Assembly (NCBI RefSeq): GCF_015291645.1
Contig: NZ_CP030055.1
Location: forward strand, 7,006,001-7,070,000
Reading direction: 5' to 3'
Length of the DNA: 64,000 bases
From: Bradyrhizobium sp. CCBAU 53340
GTDB taxonomy: Bacteria > Pseudomonadota > Alphaproteobacteria > Rhizobiales > Xanthobacteraceae
The position numbers were made by a program, and so were the translations under genes. The notes beneath the pieces are model-generated. The model saw only the letters and a list, made by a program, of their open reading frames with translations. It did not search any database and was not told where the DNA came from. Positions 1 through 8,827 of the stretch are shown here, piece after piece; position 1 is the first letter of the stretch; every line of letters starts with the position of its first letter.

Positions 1-229
1 GCAGCTTCGGCAGATTGGTCTTGGGATCGTTGACCTTGGTGCCGTCGACCGAGATGTCGCCGCTCTGGAACGGCTCCAGCGCGTTGACGCATTTGATCAG
101 CGTCGACTTGCCCGAGCCCGAGGGGCCGCAGACCACCACGACCTCACCCTTGGTGACGCTGGTGGTGCAATCCGTCAGCACCTGAAAGCTCGGAGTGTAC
201 CATTTGTTGACGTGGCTGATTTCGATCAT
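1..229 (-). CDS. gltL: Amino-acid ABC transporter ATP-binding protein (partial)
   Basis: N-terminal 76 residues of a polar-amino-acid ABC ATPase; the C-terminal part lies beyond the left edge. The Walker A motif GPSGSGKST is at residues 35-43, after the usual family start MIEISHVNKWY. It would power uptake through the two permeases just upstream on the same strand, with 12 bases between it and gltK. The order binding protein, permease, permease, ATPase matches the gltIJKL / aat type of glutamate-aspartate importer. The family is secure; the exact substrate is inferred from the neighbours. Confidence 0.93.
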   Translation of the reverse strand, partial: MIEISHVNKWYTPSFQVLTDCTTSVTKGEVVVVCGPSGSGKSTLIKCVNALEPFQSGDISVDGTKVNDPKTNLPKL

Positions 230-241
230 GACCGATACGCT

Positions 242-934
242 TTATCGAATGATGGCGATGCGCGACTGCAGGCGACGAACGCCGAAAGACGCGATACAGG
301 AAATGGTGAAGTAGACGATTGCTGCGAACAGATACATCTCGACGAGACGTCCGTCGCGCTGTGCGACCTTGCTGGCGGCACCGAGGAAATCGGTGATCGA
401 CAGCACGTAGACCAGCGAGGTGTCCTGGAACAGCACGATGGTCTGCGTGATCAGCACCGGCAGCATGTTGCGGAAGGCCTGCGGCAGCACGACGTAGCGC
501 ATGGTCTGCGCGTAGGTCAGTCCGAGCGCGCTGGCCGCCGCCGGCTGCCCGCGCGAGATCGACTGGATGCCGGCGCGCATGATCTCCGAGAAGTACGCCG
601 CCTCGAACATGATGAAGGTGATCAGCGAGGAGGCGAACGCGCCGACGCTGATCGGACGCGACGCCCCGGTCAGCCACTGCCCGATATAGGGCACCAGGAA
701 GTAGAACCAGAAGATCACCAGCACCAGCGGCAGCGAACGCATGAAGTCGACATAGAGGCCGGCGATGCGTCCGAGGGTCTTGAGGCCGGAGAGCCGCATC
801 AGGGCGAGCGCCGTGCCGAACACCAGGCCGCCGAATGCGGCGAGCCCCGTCAGCGTCAGCGTGAACGTCATGCCCTCGTAGAACAGATAGGGCAGTGCGC
901 GGCGGATGACGTCGAAATCGAAATTGGCCAGCAT
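242..934 (-). CDS. gltK: Glutamate/aspartate-type ABC transporter permease
   Basis: Integral membrane permease of the His/Glu/Gln/Arg/opine family, 230 residues, the normal length. It has about five hydrophobic segments. The EAA-type coupling loop is seen around SRGQPAAASALGLTYAQTMR, followed by the typical VVLPQAFRNMLP. It starts with ATG three bases after the end of gltJ, so translation is probably coupled. With gltJ it should form the heterodimeric channel of the importer. Assignment as GltK rather than another polar-amino-acid permease rests on gene order and overall look. Confidence 0.92.
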   Translation of the reverse strand: MLANFDFDVIRRALPYLFYEGMTFTLTLTGLAAFGGLVFGTALALMRLSGLKTLGRIAGLYVDFMRSLPLVLVIFWFYFLVPYIGQWLTGASRPISVGAFASSLITFIMFEAAYFSEIMRAGIQSISRGQPAAASALGLTYAQTMRYVVLPQAFRNMLPVLITQTIVLFQDTSLVYVLSITDFLGAASKVAQRDGRLVEMYLFAAIVYFTISCIASFGVRRLQSRIAIIR

Positions 935-937
935 CGC

Positions 938-1669
938 TTACTTCCCCGTGATGTAGCCGGGGATCGCGACCCAGCGCTCGAGGAAGCGCATCGCGGTCAC
1001 GACGACGGCGTTGACGAGGAGGTAGAGGATGGTCGCTGCAGTGAAGGCCTCGAACACCTGGAACGAGAACTCCTGCATCGAGCGCGCCTGTCCGGTCAAT
1101 TCGAGCAGGCCGATGGTGATGGCGACCGCCGTGTTCTTGATGGTGTTGAGGAACTCGGAGGTCAGCGGCGGCAGGATGATGCGGAACGCCATCGGCAGCA
1201 GCACGTAGCGGTAGCCCTGCACGGTGGTCAGGCCGAGCGCGGTCGCCGCCATCTTCTGCCCGCGCGGCAGCGACGAGATGCCGGCCTGCAACTGCACGGC
1301 GACACGCGCCGACATGAAGAAGCCGATGCCGATCGCTGCCGTCCAGAACGGCGCGTTCGGCAATTGCTTCAGCCACAGGCCGGCGGCTCTCGGCAAGATC
1401 TCAGGCAGCACGAAGAACCACAGGAACAGCTGCACCAGCAGCGGCATGTTGCGGAAGAACTCGACCCAGCAGAAGCCGAACCAGGAGGCGCCCTTCGACG
1501 GCAGCGTACGCATCACGCCGACGATCGAGCCGGCGATCAGCGCGATGATCCAGGCGAGCACCGCGGTTTCGAGAGTCAGCGCCAGTCCCGACAGCAGCAT
1601 GTCGAGATAGCTGCCGGTCCCCATCGGGTTCGGCTGGAAGAAGATTCCCCAGTTCCAGTTATAATTCAC
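938..1669 (-). CDS. gltJ: Glutamate/aspartate-type ABC transporter permease
   Basis: Second membrane permease of the importer. I chose a GTG start, giving a protein that begins with NYNWNWGIFF, the usual GltJ N-terminus; a GGGGGA ribosome-binding site sits just before it. An in-frame ATG 24 bases upstream is possible but adds an atypical MARSRGGH. The coupling loop is around SLPRGQKMAATALGLTTVQG, followed by VLLPMAFRIILPP. It lies between the binding-protein gene, from which a strong stem-loop separates it, and gltK. Confidence 0.92.
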   Translation of the reverse strand: MNYNWNWGIFFQPNPMGTGSYLDMLLSGLALTLETAVLAWIIALIAGSIVGVMRTLPSKGASWFGFCWVEFFRNMPLLVQLFLWFFVLPEILPRAAGLWLKQLPNAPFWTAAIGIGFFMSARVAVQLQAGISSLPRGQKMAATALGLTTVQGYRYVLLPMAFRIILPPLTSEFLNTIKNTAVAITIGLLELTGQARSMQEFSFQVFEAFTAATILYLLVNAVVVTAMRFLERWVAIPGYITGK

Positions 1670-1718
1670 GTGTCCCCCGCGCGAACGCGCCAATTATGGA
1701 TGTCCCGGCGCTATGCAA

Positions 1719-1755
1719 ATGTCCGGCCACCCTGGTGTCAAGAGTGGCCGGACAT
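1719..1755 (-). terminator. Intra-operon stem-loop after the binding-protein gene
   Basis: Perfect 12-base inverted repeat (ATGTCCGGCCAC at 1719-1730, its complement at 1744-1755) with a 13-base loop, in the gap between gltI and gltJ. There is no T-run, so it is more likely an attenuator or mRNA-stabilising hairpin than a full terminator. Such hairpins after binding-protein genes are known to keep their transcript in excess over the permease genes. Confidence 0.6.
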
Positions 1756-1784
1756 GATCCCGATCCAAAGATCGAGGTTTTACC

Positions 1785-2696
1785 TTACTTGTAGTCGTCC
1801 GGGTTCGGCGAGTCCGAAGGCTTGGCGAACTCGTGCTTCAGCTCTTCGGAGATCGGCGTGTTGAGGTTCAGGCCCTTCGGCGGGATCTTCTGCATGAACC
1901 ACTTGTCGTAGATCTTCTGGCCTTCACCGGAGGTGTAGAGCGCGGCCGTCGCCGCATCGACCACCTTCTTGAACGCCGCATCGTCCTTGCGCAGCATGAT
2001 GCCGTAGGGCTCGGGCTTGGAGAACGCGTCCTTCGAGATCACGTAATCGTTCGGCGACTTCGAGCCGGCGACGAGGCTGGCGAGCAGGATGTCGTCCATC
2101 ACGAAGGCGACTGCACGGTCGGTCTCGACCATCAGGAAGGCTTCGGCGTGGTCCTTGGCCGGAATGATGTTGGCGCCGAGCTTCTTCGCGACGTTGGCCT
2201 CGGTGAGCTGCTTGATGTTGGTGGTGCCGGCGGTGGAGACCACCGTCTTGCCCTTGAGATCATCGATCGACTTCAGGCCGCTCGACTTCTTGAACACGTA
2301 ACGGCTCGCGGTCAGGAAGTGGGTGTTGGTGAACCACACCTGCTTCTGGCGCTCGGCGTTGTTGGTGGTCGAGCCACATTCGAGGTCGATGGTGCCGTTG
2401 GCCATCAGCGGAATACGGGTCGCCGAGGTGACGGGATTGAGCTTGACCTCGAGCTTGTCGAGCTTGAGCTCCTTCTTCACGGCATCGACGATCTTGTAGC
2501 AGATGTCCATCGCGAACCCGACGGGCTTCTGGTTGTCGTCGAGATAGGAGAACGGGATCGAGGAGTCGCGGAAGCCCAGCGTGATGGCGCCGGTGTCCTT
2601 GATGTTCTTCAGCGTGCCGGTCAGTTCCTCGGCCCCGGCCTGGCTGACGACGAAGGTCGCGGCGAGCGCGAGCCCGATGTGACGGAAATGCTTCAC
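1785..2696 (-). CDS. gltI: Amino-acid ABC transporter periplasmic binding protein
   Basis: Family-3 solute-binding protein, about 303 residues. The GTG start follows an AAAGGGG ribosome-binding site and gives a Sec signal peptide (KHFRHIGLALAATFVVSQAGA, cleaved near AGA-EE). The mature part shows the family pattern ITLGFRDSSIPFSY, then GFAMDICYKIVDAVK and LECGSTTNNAERQKQVWFT, typical of glutamate/aspartate (GltI/BztA-like) proteins. First gene of the transporter group. An upstream in-frame ATG at 2738 would spoil the signal peptide. Confidence 0.93.
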   Translation of the reverse strand: MKHFRHIGLALAATFVVSQAGAEELTGTLKNIKDTGAITLGFRDSSIPFSYLDDNQKPVGFAMDICYKIVDAVKKELKLDKLEVKLNPVTSATRIPLMANGTIDLECGSTTNNAERQKQVWFTNTHFLTASRYVFKKSSGLKSIDDLKGKTVVSTAGTTNIKQLTEANVAKKLGANIIPAKDHAEAFLMVETDRAVAFVMDDILLASLVAGSKSPNDYVISKDAFSKPEPYGIMLRKDDAAFKKVVDAATAALYTSGEGQKIYDKWFMQKIPPKGLNLNTPISEELKHEFAKPSDSPNPDDYK

Positions 2697-2795
2697 TTTT
2701 TTATCCCCTTTCAGGATGATGCGGCCGGATGCAAGCACAAAACGGCCCGGATTAGAATGTGACTTTCGGCTGGATCACAGCTCAGGTTAACGGGC

Positions 2796-4181
2796 TCAGG
2801 TCAGCGGCTTCGGCAATTCCCCGAGATCCCAGAACAGTCCCGCCATCACCGTCAAGGCTTCTTCGGTCAATGGCAGCAGAATGTGCTCGTTGGGCGCATG
2901 CTGGGAGCAGCCGGGATAGGAATGCGGCACCCAGATCGTCGGGAGGCCAAGTACTTCCGAAAACACGTCATTCGGCAGCGAGCCGCCGAAGTTTGGCAGC
3001 ACTGCCGGTGCCTTGCCGGTGGTGTTTTGGACCGAATCGGCCGCCCATTTGATCCATGGGCTGTCGAAATCGGTGCGCGAGGCGGCAAAGCTCTGGGCTG
3101 CCCGCACCTCGACCATGGGAAAGCCCCTTGCGACCAGATGGGCGCGGACCGCATCGATCAGACCGTCGATCTTGGTGCCGACCACGAAACGCAGTTGCAG
3201 CACAGCGTTGGCGTGGCCGGGAATGGCATTGGCGGGCTTTTCGATATTGCCCGACGACATCGCCAGCACTTCCAGCGTGTTCCAGGCATAGAGCCGCTCG
3301 GCCGCGGACAGGCCCTCCTCGCCCCAGTTCTCCGCAAGCTGTGGCTCGTCCGCGGTCGGCACCACCTGCACGTCGGCGAGATAGCTGCGGATCTGGTTGG
3401 TCAGCCGCGGCGGCTTCAGCGCCTCGAGCTGGAGCCGGCCATGGCCGTCGACCAGCGTCGAAATCGCGTTGACCAGGATGGTCGCGGGGTTGGCGAGCAC
3501 GCCGCCCCAATTGCCGGAATGATTACCGCCGTCGCGCAAGTTGACATCCAGATGAATGCGGATGCCGCCGCGACAGCCCAGGAACAGCGTCGGCCGATCC
3601 GCCGACAGCCGCGGCCCGTCGGAAGCCATGAACAGGTCCGCCTTCAGCGCGTCGCGGTTGAGGTCGCAGACCTTGCCGAGATCGGGCGAGCCGATCTCCT
3701 CGCCCATCTCGACGATGAATTTCGCATTGAAGCCGAGCTTGCCGCCCCGGGCCTCGCGCACCGCACGGAGCGCGGCCATGTTGATGCTGTGCTGGCCCTT
3801 GTTGTCGGCGGTGCCGCGGCCATAGAGGCGAATGCCCGAAGCCGTCGTGCGCCAGGGATCGCGGCCATCGCGCCACTCGCCCTCCATGCCGTCGACGACG
3901 TCGCCATGGCCATAGATCAGGACGGTCGGAGACGAGGTGCTCTCGTGATGCTCGGCAAACAGGAACGGCGCCTTGCCGCTCGGAGATTCCACGATGCGGC
4001 TGGTGAAATCGAGCGCCGCAAAGGAGGGCATCATCTCCTGTTCCAGATAGGCGCGCAGCTCGGGGCCGCGCGAGGCATTCTGGCTCTCGGTCCTGAAGGC
4101 AACGCGGCGGTCGAGTTCAGCGAGGAACGCACCGGATTTGAAGTCGTCCCGGGCGCGGGCGATGGCGTCGGCTCTGGTCAT
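2796..4181 (-). CDS. M20 family metallopeptidase
   Basis: Cytosolic zinc amidohydrolase/dipeptidase of the M20 (ArgE/DapE/CPG2) clan, 461 residues. Metal and catalytic motifs are present: IYGHGDVVDG, then GRGTADNKGQH, then MGEEIGSPDLG carrying the general-base glutamate pair, with the dimerisation domain in the middle. I chose the ATG start MTRADAIAR; a TTG 15 bases upstream is possible. It ends about 100 bases before gltI on the same strand, so it may release amino acids for, or be co-transcribed with, the importer. Substrate unknown. Confidence 0.88.
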   Translation of the reverse strand: MTRADAIARARDDFKSGAFLAELDRRVAFRTESQNASRGPELRAYLEQEMMPSFAALDFTSRIVESPSGKAPFLFAEHHESTSSPTVLIYGHGDVVDGMEGEWRDGRDPWRTTASGIRLYGRGTADNKGQHSINMAALRAVREARGGKLGFNAKFIVEMGEEIGSPDLGKVCDLNRDALKADLFMASDGPRLSADRPTLFLGCRGGIRIHLDVNLRDGGNHSGNWGGVLANPATILVNAISTLVDGHGRLQLEALKPPRLTNQIRSYLADVQVVPTADEPQLAENWGEEGLSAAERLYAWNTLEVLAMSSGNIEKPANAIPGHANAVLQLRFVVGTKIDGLIDAVRAHLVARGFPMVEVRAAQSFAASRTDFDSPWIKWAADSVQNTTGKAPAVLPNFGGSLPNDVFSEVLGLPTIWVPHSYPGCSQHAPNEHILLPLTEEALTVMAGLFWDLGELPKPLT

Positions 4182-4411
4182 TCGTACCGTCTTCAACTCG
4201 ATGGAACGAGGTAGCGTAGCGAGCTACGCAGGCGCTCGAAAGTGGCGGGACTTGCGATTTCGTTCTTGCTCTCTTGAGATTGGCTTGCCAAGGGCTGCAG
4301 CCCACTGATTTTGGCCTTGCCAAGTGCAAGGTATATGCAAGAACTTCGCCAAGTTCGGGCGTACGTCTATCATTCGAAGAGCGCTCGGTACAGGGCGCCG
4401 AGGGACCAGTT

Positions 4412-5794
4412 ATGGCCAAGCAGATCAGGCTCAACGCATTTGCGATGAATTGCGTCGCGCATCAATCACCGGGGTTGTGGACCCACCCGCGCGACCGCAC
4501 CGCCGAATATAACCGCCTGCCCTACTGGATCGATCTCGCCAAAACGCTGGAGCGCGGCCGCTTCGACGGGCTGTTCCTGGCCGATGTGCTCGGCGTCTAC
4601 GACGTCTATGGCAACAGTCCTGACGCGGCCTTGCGCAACGCAGCACAGACGCCGTCGAACGAGCCGCTGCTGCTGCTCTCGGCGATGGCGGCGGTGACCA
4701 AGAACCTGGGCTTCGGCGTCACCAGCAATCTCTCCTTCGAGCCGCCCTACCCGTTCGCACGCCGGATGTCGACGCTCGACCACCTCACCGAGGGGCGGAT
4801 CGGCTGGAACGTCGTCACCGGCTATCTCGACAGCGCCGCGCGCGGCGCCGGCAAGGACAAGCAGACCGGGCACGACGACCGCTACGACATCGCCGACGAA
4901 TATATGGAGGTGGTCTACAAGCTCTGGGAGGGAAGCTGGGAGGACGACGCGGTGCTGCGCGATCGCAAGCGCGGCATCTTCACTGATCCCGGCAAGGTCC
5001 ATCGCATCAATCACGAGAGTGCGAATTACCGCATCAACAACACCATTCATCTGAGCGAGCCGTCGCCGCAGCGCACGCCCGTGCTGTATCAGGCCGGCAC
5101 CTCGCCGCGCGGCCGGCAGTTCGCGGCCAAGCACGCCGAATGCGTGTTCATGTCGGGGCCATCGGCCAAGATCATTGCGCCGCGGGTCGCCGCGATCCGC
5201 GAGGAAGCGGCCAGGCTCGGTCGCAACCCCGCCGAGATCCTGATGTTCAACATGATGACGATCATCCTCGGCAACACCGAAGCTGAAGCTGCGGCGAAAT
5301 ACGCCGACTACCGTTCGCACATCAATCCCGAAGGCGCGCTGGCCCTGATGTCGGGATGGACCGGCATCGACTTCTCCGGCTACGAGCTCGACCAGCAGGT
5401 CCGTCACGTCCAGAACGATGCTGGCCGCAGCGCACTGGACAACGTGACCCGCGGCGACCCCGACCGCGTCTGGACCGTGCGCGACGTCATCGAACATGTC
5501 GGCATCGGCGGCGCCGGCCCGGTCGTCGTCGGTACGCCCGAAAGCGCCGCCGACAAGATCGAGGACTGGTTCGAGAAGACCGATGTCGACGGCCTCAACG
5601 TTGCGTTCGCGATCTCGCCTGGCGATTTCGAGGATATCAGCGACATGCTGGTGCCGGAGCTGACCAAGCGCGGACGCTACAAGCCGGAATATGCGAAAGG
5701 CACGCTGCGGGAGAAGCTGTTCGGCGACGGCCGCGCGCGGCTGAATGCGCCGCATCCTGCGGCGGGGTATCGGGTGGGGAAGAAGGCAGGCTAG
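4412..5794 (+). CDS. LLM-class flavin-dependent monooxygenase (NtaA/SnaA/DszA type)
   Basis: FMNH2-dependent monooxygenase of the bacterial-luciferase-like superfamily, 460 residues, of the long NtaA/DmoA/SnaA subgroup. Family signatures seen: GLWTHPRDRTAEYN near the N-terminus, DGLFLADVLGVYDVYG, SNLSFEPPYPFARRMSTLDHLT, GRIGWNVVTGYLDSAARG and VLYQAGTSPRGRQFAAKHAE. The in-frame open region extends upstream to 4274, but MAKQIRLNAF at 4412 is the conventional start. It is divergent from the M20 gene. The oxygenated substrate (sulfur compound, chelator or other) cannot be told from sequence; the reductase partner is not in the window. Confidence 0.92.
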   Translation: MAKQIRLNAFAMNCVAHQSPGLWTHPRDRTAEYNRLPYWIDLAKTLERGRFDGLFLADVLGVYDVYGNSPDAALRNAAQTPSNEPLLLLSAMAAVTKNLGFGVTSNLSFEPPYPFARRMSTLDHLTEGRIGWNVVTGYLDSAARGAGKDKQTGHDDRYDIADEYMEVVYKLWEGSWEDDAVLRDRKRGIFTDPGKVHRINHESANYRINNTIHLSEPSPQRTPVLYQAGTSPRGRQFAAKHAECVFMSGPSAKIIAPRVAAIREEAARLGRNPAEILMFNMMTIILGNTEAEAAAKYADYRSHINPEGALALMSGWTGIDFSGYELDQQVRHVQNDAGRSALDNVTRGDPDRVWTVRDVIEHVGIGGAGPVVVGTPESAADKIEDWFEKTDVDGLNVAFAISPGDFEDISDMLVPELTKRGRYKPEYAKGTLREKLFGDGRARLNAPHPAAGYRVGKKAG

Positions 5795-5812
5795 CGCCCG
5801 ACGCTGAAGATC

Positions 5813-5923
5813 CCGTCATCCTGAGTGCGCGCCCTTCGCGCGCCTCGAAGGATGAGCGGCCCCGATGCAGCCGGGCCGTCGCCTTCGAGGCCTCCGCTTC
5901 GCTCCGGCACCTCAGGATGACGG
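5813..5923. repeat. Palindromic intergenic repeat, family A copy 1
   Basis: About 110 bases bounded by CCGTCATCCTGAG and its complement CTCAGGATGACGG, with inner segments CCTCGAAGGATGA and GGGCCGTC. The same framed element recurs near 35191-35305 and 48440-48571. It fills the gap between two convergent genes and can fold into a long hairpin that could stop transcription. Confidence 0.8.
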
Positions 5924-5963
5924 TGAGGGGCCGAAGGCCGCGCTCGCCGCACCTTCGTTGTAT

Positions 5964-7625
5964 CTACACCTTGCCGTCCACCATGACCTCGATCAGCTTG
6001 GTCCCCGGCCGGCTGAACGCCAAGGACAGCGTCGCCTTCAATTCCGTGGGATCGCTCACCTTGATCGCTTCACATCCCAGCGCTTTCGCGACGCCGGCGA
6101 AATCCACAGGCGGATCGACAAAGTCCATGCCGACGTAATTGTCGTCGCCATGGAAGGCGAGCAGGCGCTGCTTGATGATGCGGTAGCCACCGTTGTTGGC
6201 GATGACGACGTTGAGCGGCAGCTTGTGGTGCGCCGCGGTCCACAGCGACTGGATCGAATACATCGCGCTGCCATCGCCCGAGAAGCACACCACTGGCCGA
6301 TCCGGATTGGCGAGGCTGACGCCGACGGACGCCGGCAGGCCCCAGCCGATGCCGCCGGAGGCAAGGCCGTGATAGCCGTACCGATCGCGATGCGGACGGA
6401 GGTTCGTGATCTGGCTGCTGGAGGTGAGGCCTTCATCGACGAGAATGGTGTCGTCAGGCATGGCTTCGACCATTTGCAGCACGAGATAGTCGGGATTGAT
6501 CGGCGCGCGGCCGGCGCTCTTGCTGATGTGTTCGACCAAAGCGGTGCGCCGCGCGGTCCAGTTCTTCGGTGCGAGCTCAGCAAGGCGCTGTTTTGCGCGC
6601 TGGGCCAAAGCCGCGCCGCCCATGTCCATCAGCACCGGAATCAACGCGCGCAGTGTTTCCTTGACGTCCGCCTTGAGCGCGATCTCCACGCCAAAATTCT
6701 TGGCGATCTCCCAATCAACCAGGCCGACCTGCACAATCGGCAATCCATCCGGCAGCGGGTCGATCTCGCTATAGACCGACATGCGCACTGGATCGCCGCC
6801 GAGTCCGATCAGAAGGTCGTAAGGCGCCAGCATATCGCGCACGAGCTTCTGCACGCGGGTCAGCGTGCCGACAAAGCTCGGGCTCTCGGAGAGAAAGTGC
6901 GAACCATAGGCCGTCGAGGATTGATAGGCAGCAGCGCCGAGCAGCTCGGCAAATTCAGCGGCTTCCTTCAGCGCATCGCTCTTGACCACCTCGTCCATGG
7001 TCACGATCACGGGGCGTTCGGCCTTGAGCAGGCGCGCGGCGAACGCTCTGAGCGCCTCGTCCGATGGTCTTGCGCGAGCGTCGATGCGGGTGGAGCGGCC
7101 GAGATCGATGCCGGCTTCGCTGTTGAGGATGTCACCCGGCAGCGAGATGAACACCGGTCCGGTCGGCGGCGTGGTCGCGACCTTGGCGGCGCGGCGGACG
7201 ATGCGTGGCAGATCCTCCAGCCGCGTGACCTCGACCGCCCATTTCACCAGCGGTTCGGCCATGCGCACCAGCGGACCATAGAGCACCGGCTCCATCAGGC
7301 CATGGCCCTGCTCCTGCTGACCGGCAGTGAGGATCATCGGCGTGCCCGTGAACTGCGCATTGTAGAGTGAGCCCATCGCATTGCCGAGACCGGGCGCCAC
7401 ATGGACGTTGCAGGCGACGAGTTTTCCCGAGGCGCGGCTATAGCCGTCGGCAATCGCCACCACCAGGCTCTCCTGCATCGCCATCACATAGGTGAGATCG
7501 GGATGGTCCTTCAGCGCATGCATGATCGGCAGCTCGGTGGTCCCGGGGTTGCCGAACAGGTGGGTGATGCCCTCGTCCTTGAGCAGCGCGAGGAAGGCGG
7601 AGCGGCCGGTGATCTTGTTCTTCAT
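5964..7625 (-). CDS. Thiamine-diphosphate enzyme, benzoylformate-decarboxylase-like
   Basis: ThDP-dependent enzyme of 553 residues with the three standard domains (PYR, central, PP). N-terminal LFGNPGTTELPIM carries the catalytic glutamate; ACNVHVAPGLGNAMGSLYNA and ILTAGQQEQGH resemble benzoylformate decarboxylase (MdlC) more than acetolactate synthase. The cofactor motif is GDGSAMYSIQSLWTAAHHKL...NNGGYRI near residues 435-475. Start at MKNKITG is supported by a GGGGGAAAC ribosome-binding site. Probably decarboxylates or ligates a 2-oxo acid; no mandelate-pathway partner is nearby, so the substrate is open. Confidence 0.88.
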   Translation of the reverse strand: MKNKITGRSAFLALLKDEGITHLFGNPGTTELPIMHALKDHPDLTYVMAMQESLVVAIADGYSRASGKLVACNVHVAPGLGNAMGSLYNAQFTGTPMILTAGQQEQGHGLMEPVLYGPLVRMAEPLVKWAVEVTRLEDLPRIVRRAAKVATTPPTGPVFISLPGDILNSEAGIDLGRSTRIDARARPSDEALRAFAARLLKAERPVIVTMDEVVKSDALKEAAEFAELLGAAAYQSSTAYGSHFLSESPSFVGTLTRVQKLVRDMLAPYDLLIGLGGDPVRMSVYSEIDPLPDGLPIVQVGLVDWEIAKNFGVEIALKADVKETLRALIPVLMDMGGAALAQRAKQRLAELAPKNWTARRTALVEHISKSAGRAPINPDYLVLQMVEAMPDDTILVDEGLTSSSQITNLRPHRDRYGYHGLASGGIGWGLPASVGVSLANPDRPVVCFSGDGSAMYSIQSLWTAAHHKLPLNVVIANNGGYRIIKQRLLAFHGDDNYVGMDFVDPPVDFAGVAKALGCEAIKVSDPTELKATLSLAFSRPGTKLIEVMVDGKV

Positions 7626-7769
7626 GTTTCCCCCAAGAAGCGGACGTTGCCGCAAGGACGGAAGACATGATGGCCGAAGTCCTGGGAGGCGCGCAAGGAA
7701 GCGCGGTCATGGCTGCCTTGCGCACACAAGGAGAAGCTGGAAAGATCGACCCAAGCCGGGAGGACCGTC

Positions 7770-8207
7770 ATGGCCTACGACGAAGGCACCGCGTCACGGG
7801 TTCGCAAGCTGCTGGCGGGCCAGCGGCACGTCGCAGAAAAGAAGATGATGGGCGGGCTTTGTTTCATGGTGGACAACGTCATGTGCTGCACCATTAGCGG
7901 CCGCGGCGGCATGCTGTTCCGCGTTGGCCCTGAGGCGCACGCGCGGATGCTAAAGGAGCCTCACGCGAGTCCGATGGAAATGCGCGGGCGGATCATGACG
8001 GGATTTGTGCGCGTTGCGCCGGAGGGCTACGAGACCGACGCCGATCTGAAACGATGGGTCAGACGGGGGCTCGACTTCGTAGCGGCGGCTCCGAAGGAAG
8101 CCAAACTCAAGAAGACGGCGCCGCGCAAGGCCGCAACCAAGACGAAGAAGCCGACGGCTAAAACTGCCCCTCCTCGCGCCCGAGCTCGAACGGATCCTCA
8201 CCGCTAG
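7770..8207 (+). CDS. TfoX/Sxy N-terminal domain protein
   Basis: Small protein of 145 residues with a TfoX-N domain in its first ~100 residues (MAYDEGTASRVRKLL, EKKMMGGLCFMVDNVMCC, RPG-type loop RVGPEAHARMLKEP, MRGRIMTGFVRVAPEGYETDADLKRWV). There is no TfoX C-terminal domain; instead it ends in a Lys/Ala/Pro-rich basic tail that could bind nucleic acid. The family name comes from competence regulators, but stand-alone TfoX-N proteins have no settled role. Its last 50 bases overlap the end of the convergent GFA gene. Confidence 0.87.
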   Translation: MAYDEGTASRVRKLLAGQRHVAEKKMMGGLCFMVDNVMCCTISGRGGMLFRVGPEAHARMLKEPHASPMEMRGRIMTGFVRVAPEGYETDADLKRWVRRGLDFVAAAPKEAKLKKTAPRKAATKTKKPTAKTAPPRARARTDPHR

Positions 8208-8667
8208 CGCGTTTCTTCTTTTTCGAGCGCTGCCAGACCACGCCCGGAAAGCCCTTCAGCGGCACCAGCGGCTCGCCGGTATAGGCCCATTCCTGCAGCT
8301 CCTCGATGGCGATGTGATAGAGCGGCTGGCGGCCGGTGCGTTCCTTGAACAGAGCGCGTGGGATGTTGACCATGTGCGGGCCGCGCGGGCGCTCATAGGC
8401 GATCGGCGTGCCGCAATGCGAGCAGAAGCTGCGCGCGGTCTTGGTCGCCTTGTCCTCGTAGCGGGTCAGCGCGGTCTTGCCCGACGTGATGCGGAAGCGC
8501 TTCTTCCAGCTGCCGACATAGGTCGCGTAGGCCGCGCCATGGGCGCGGCGGCTGGCGGCGGAGTGATCATGCCAGGCCCAGCGCGCGGGGACGTCAATCT
8601 CGAAGGTGACCTTGCCGCAGAGGCATTGGCCGGTGGCGGTTCCTGCGGCGACTGCGGCTTTGGCCAT
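8158..8667 (-). CDS. GFA-family protein with reduced zinc-cysteine set
   Basis: Glutathione-dependent formaldehyde-activating enzyme/CENP-V fold, 169 residues. Visible are CLCGKVTFEID (Cys15, Cys17) and SFCSHCGTPIAYE (Cys82, Cys85). Between them the segment WHDHSAASRRAHGAA aligns with the usual C-H-C-x-x-C-R-R-A-x-G but has no cysteine, so one zinc site of the canonical fold is altered. Start MAKAAVA has a GGAGAG site. The activity in the family name should not be assumed. Confidence 0.85.
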   Translation of the reverse strand: MAKAAVAAGTATGQCLCGKVTFEIDVPARWAWHDHSAASRRAHGAAYATYVGSWKKRFRITSGKTALTRYEDKATKTARSFCSHCGTPIAYERPRGPHMVNIPRALFKERTGRQPLYHIAIEELQEWAYTGEPLVPLKGFPGVVWQRSKKKKRASGEDPFELGREEGQF

Positions 8668-8709
8668 GGTGGTCTCTCCGTCGTCATTGCGATGACGACA
8701 ATACACGAT

Positions 8710-8815
8710 CGTCATTCCGGGGCGCGACGAAGTCGCGAGCCCGGAATCCATTGGGCAGCAAGTCAAGACGTTAGATGGATTCGGGGCTCGATGCTTCGCA
8801 TCACCCCGGAATGAC
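8710..8815. repeat. Palindromic intergenic repeat, family B
   Basis: Element bounded by GTCATTCCGGGG and its complement CCCCGGAATGAC, with inner complementary segments CCGGAATCCAT / ATGGATTCGGGG. It lies in the gap between the GFA gene and the next minus-strand gene and is of the type scattered in Bradyrhizobium genomes. Confidence 0.7.
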
Positions 8816-8827
8816 AGGGGAGATATC

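Noticed and set aside
144..1864. Long overlapping frames on both strands across the gltJK region
   Set aside because: They lie over well-recognised permease genes, are Arg/His/Asp/Gln-rich and match no family; they are shadows of high-GC codon use.
4274..4411. Longer N-terminus for the flavin monooxygenase
   Set aside because: The extra 46 codons have no similarity to the family; MAKQIRLNAF is the standard start.
8158..8207. Frameshift at the TfoX/GFA overlap
   Set aside because: Both genes have full family lengths; a 50-base convergent overlap of basic tails explains it.
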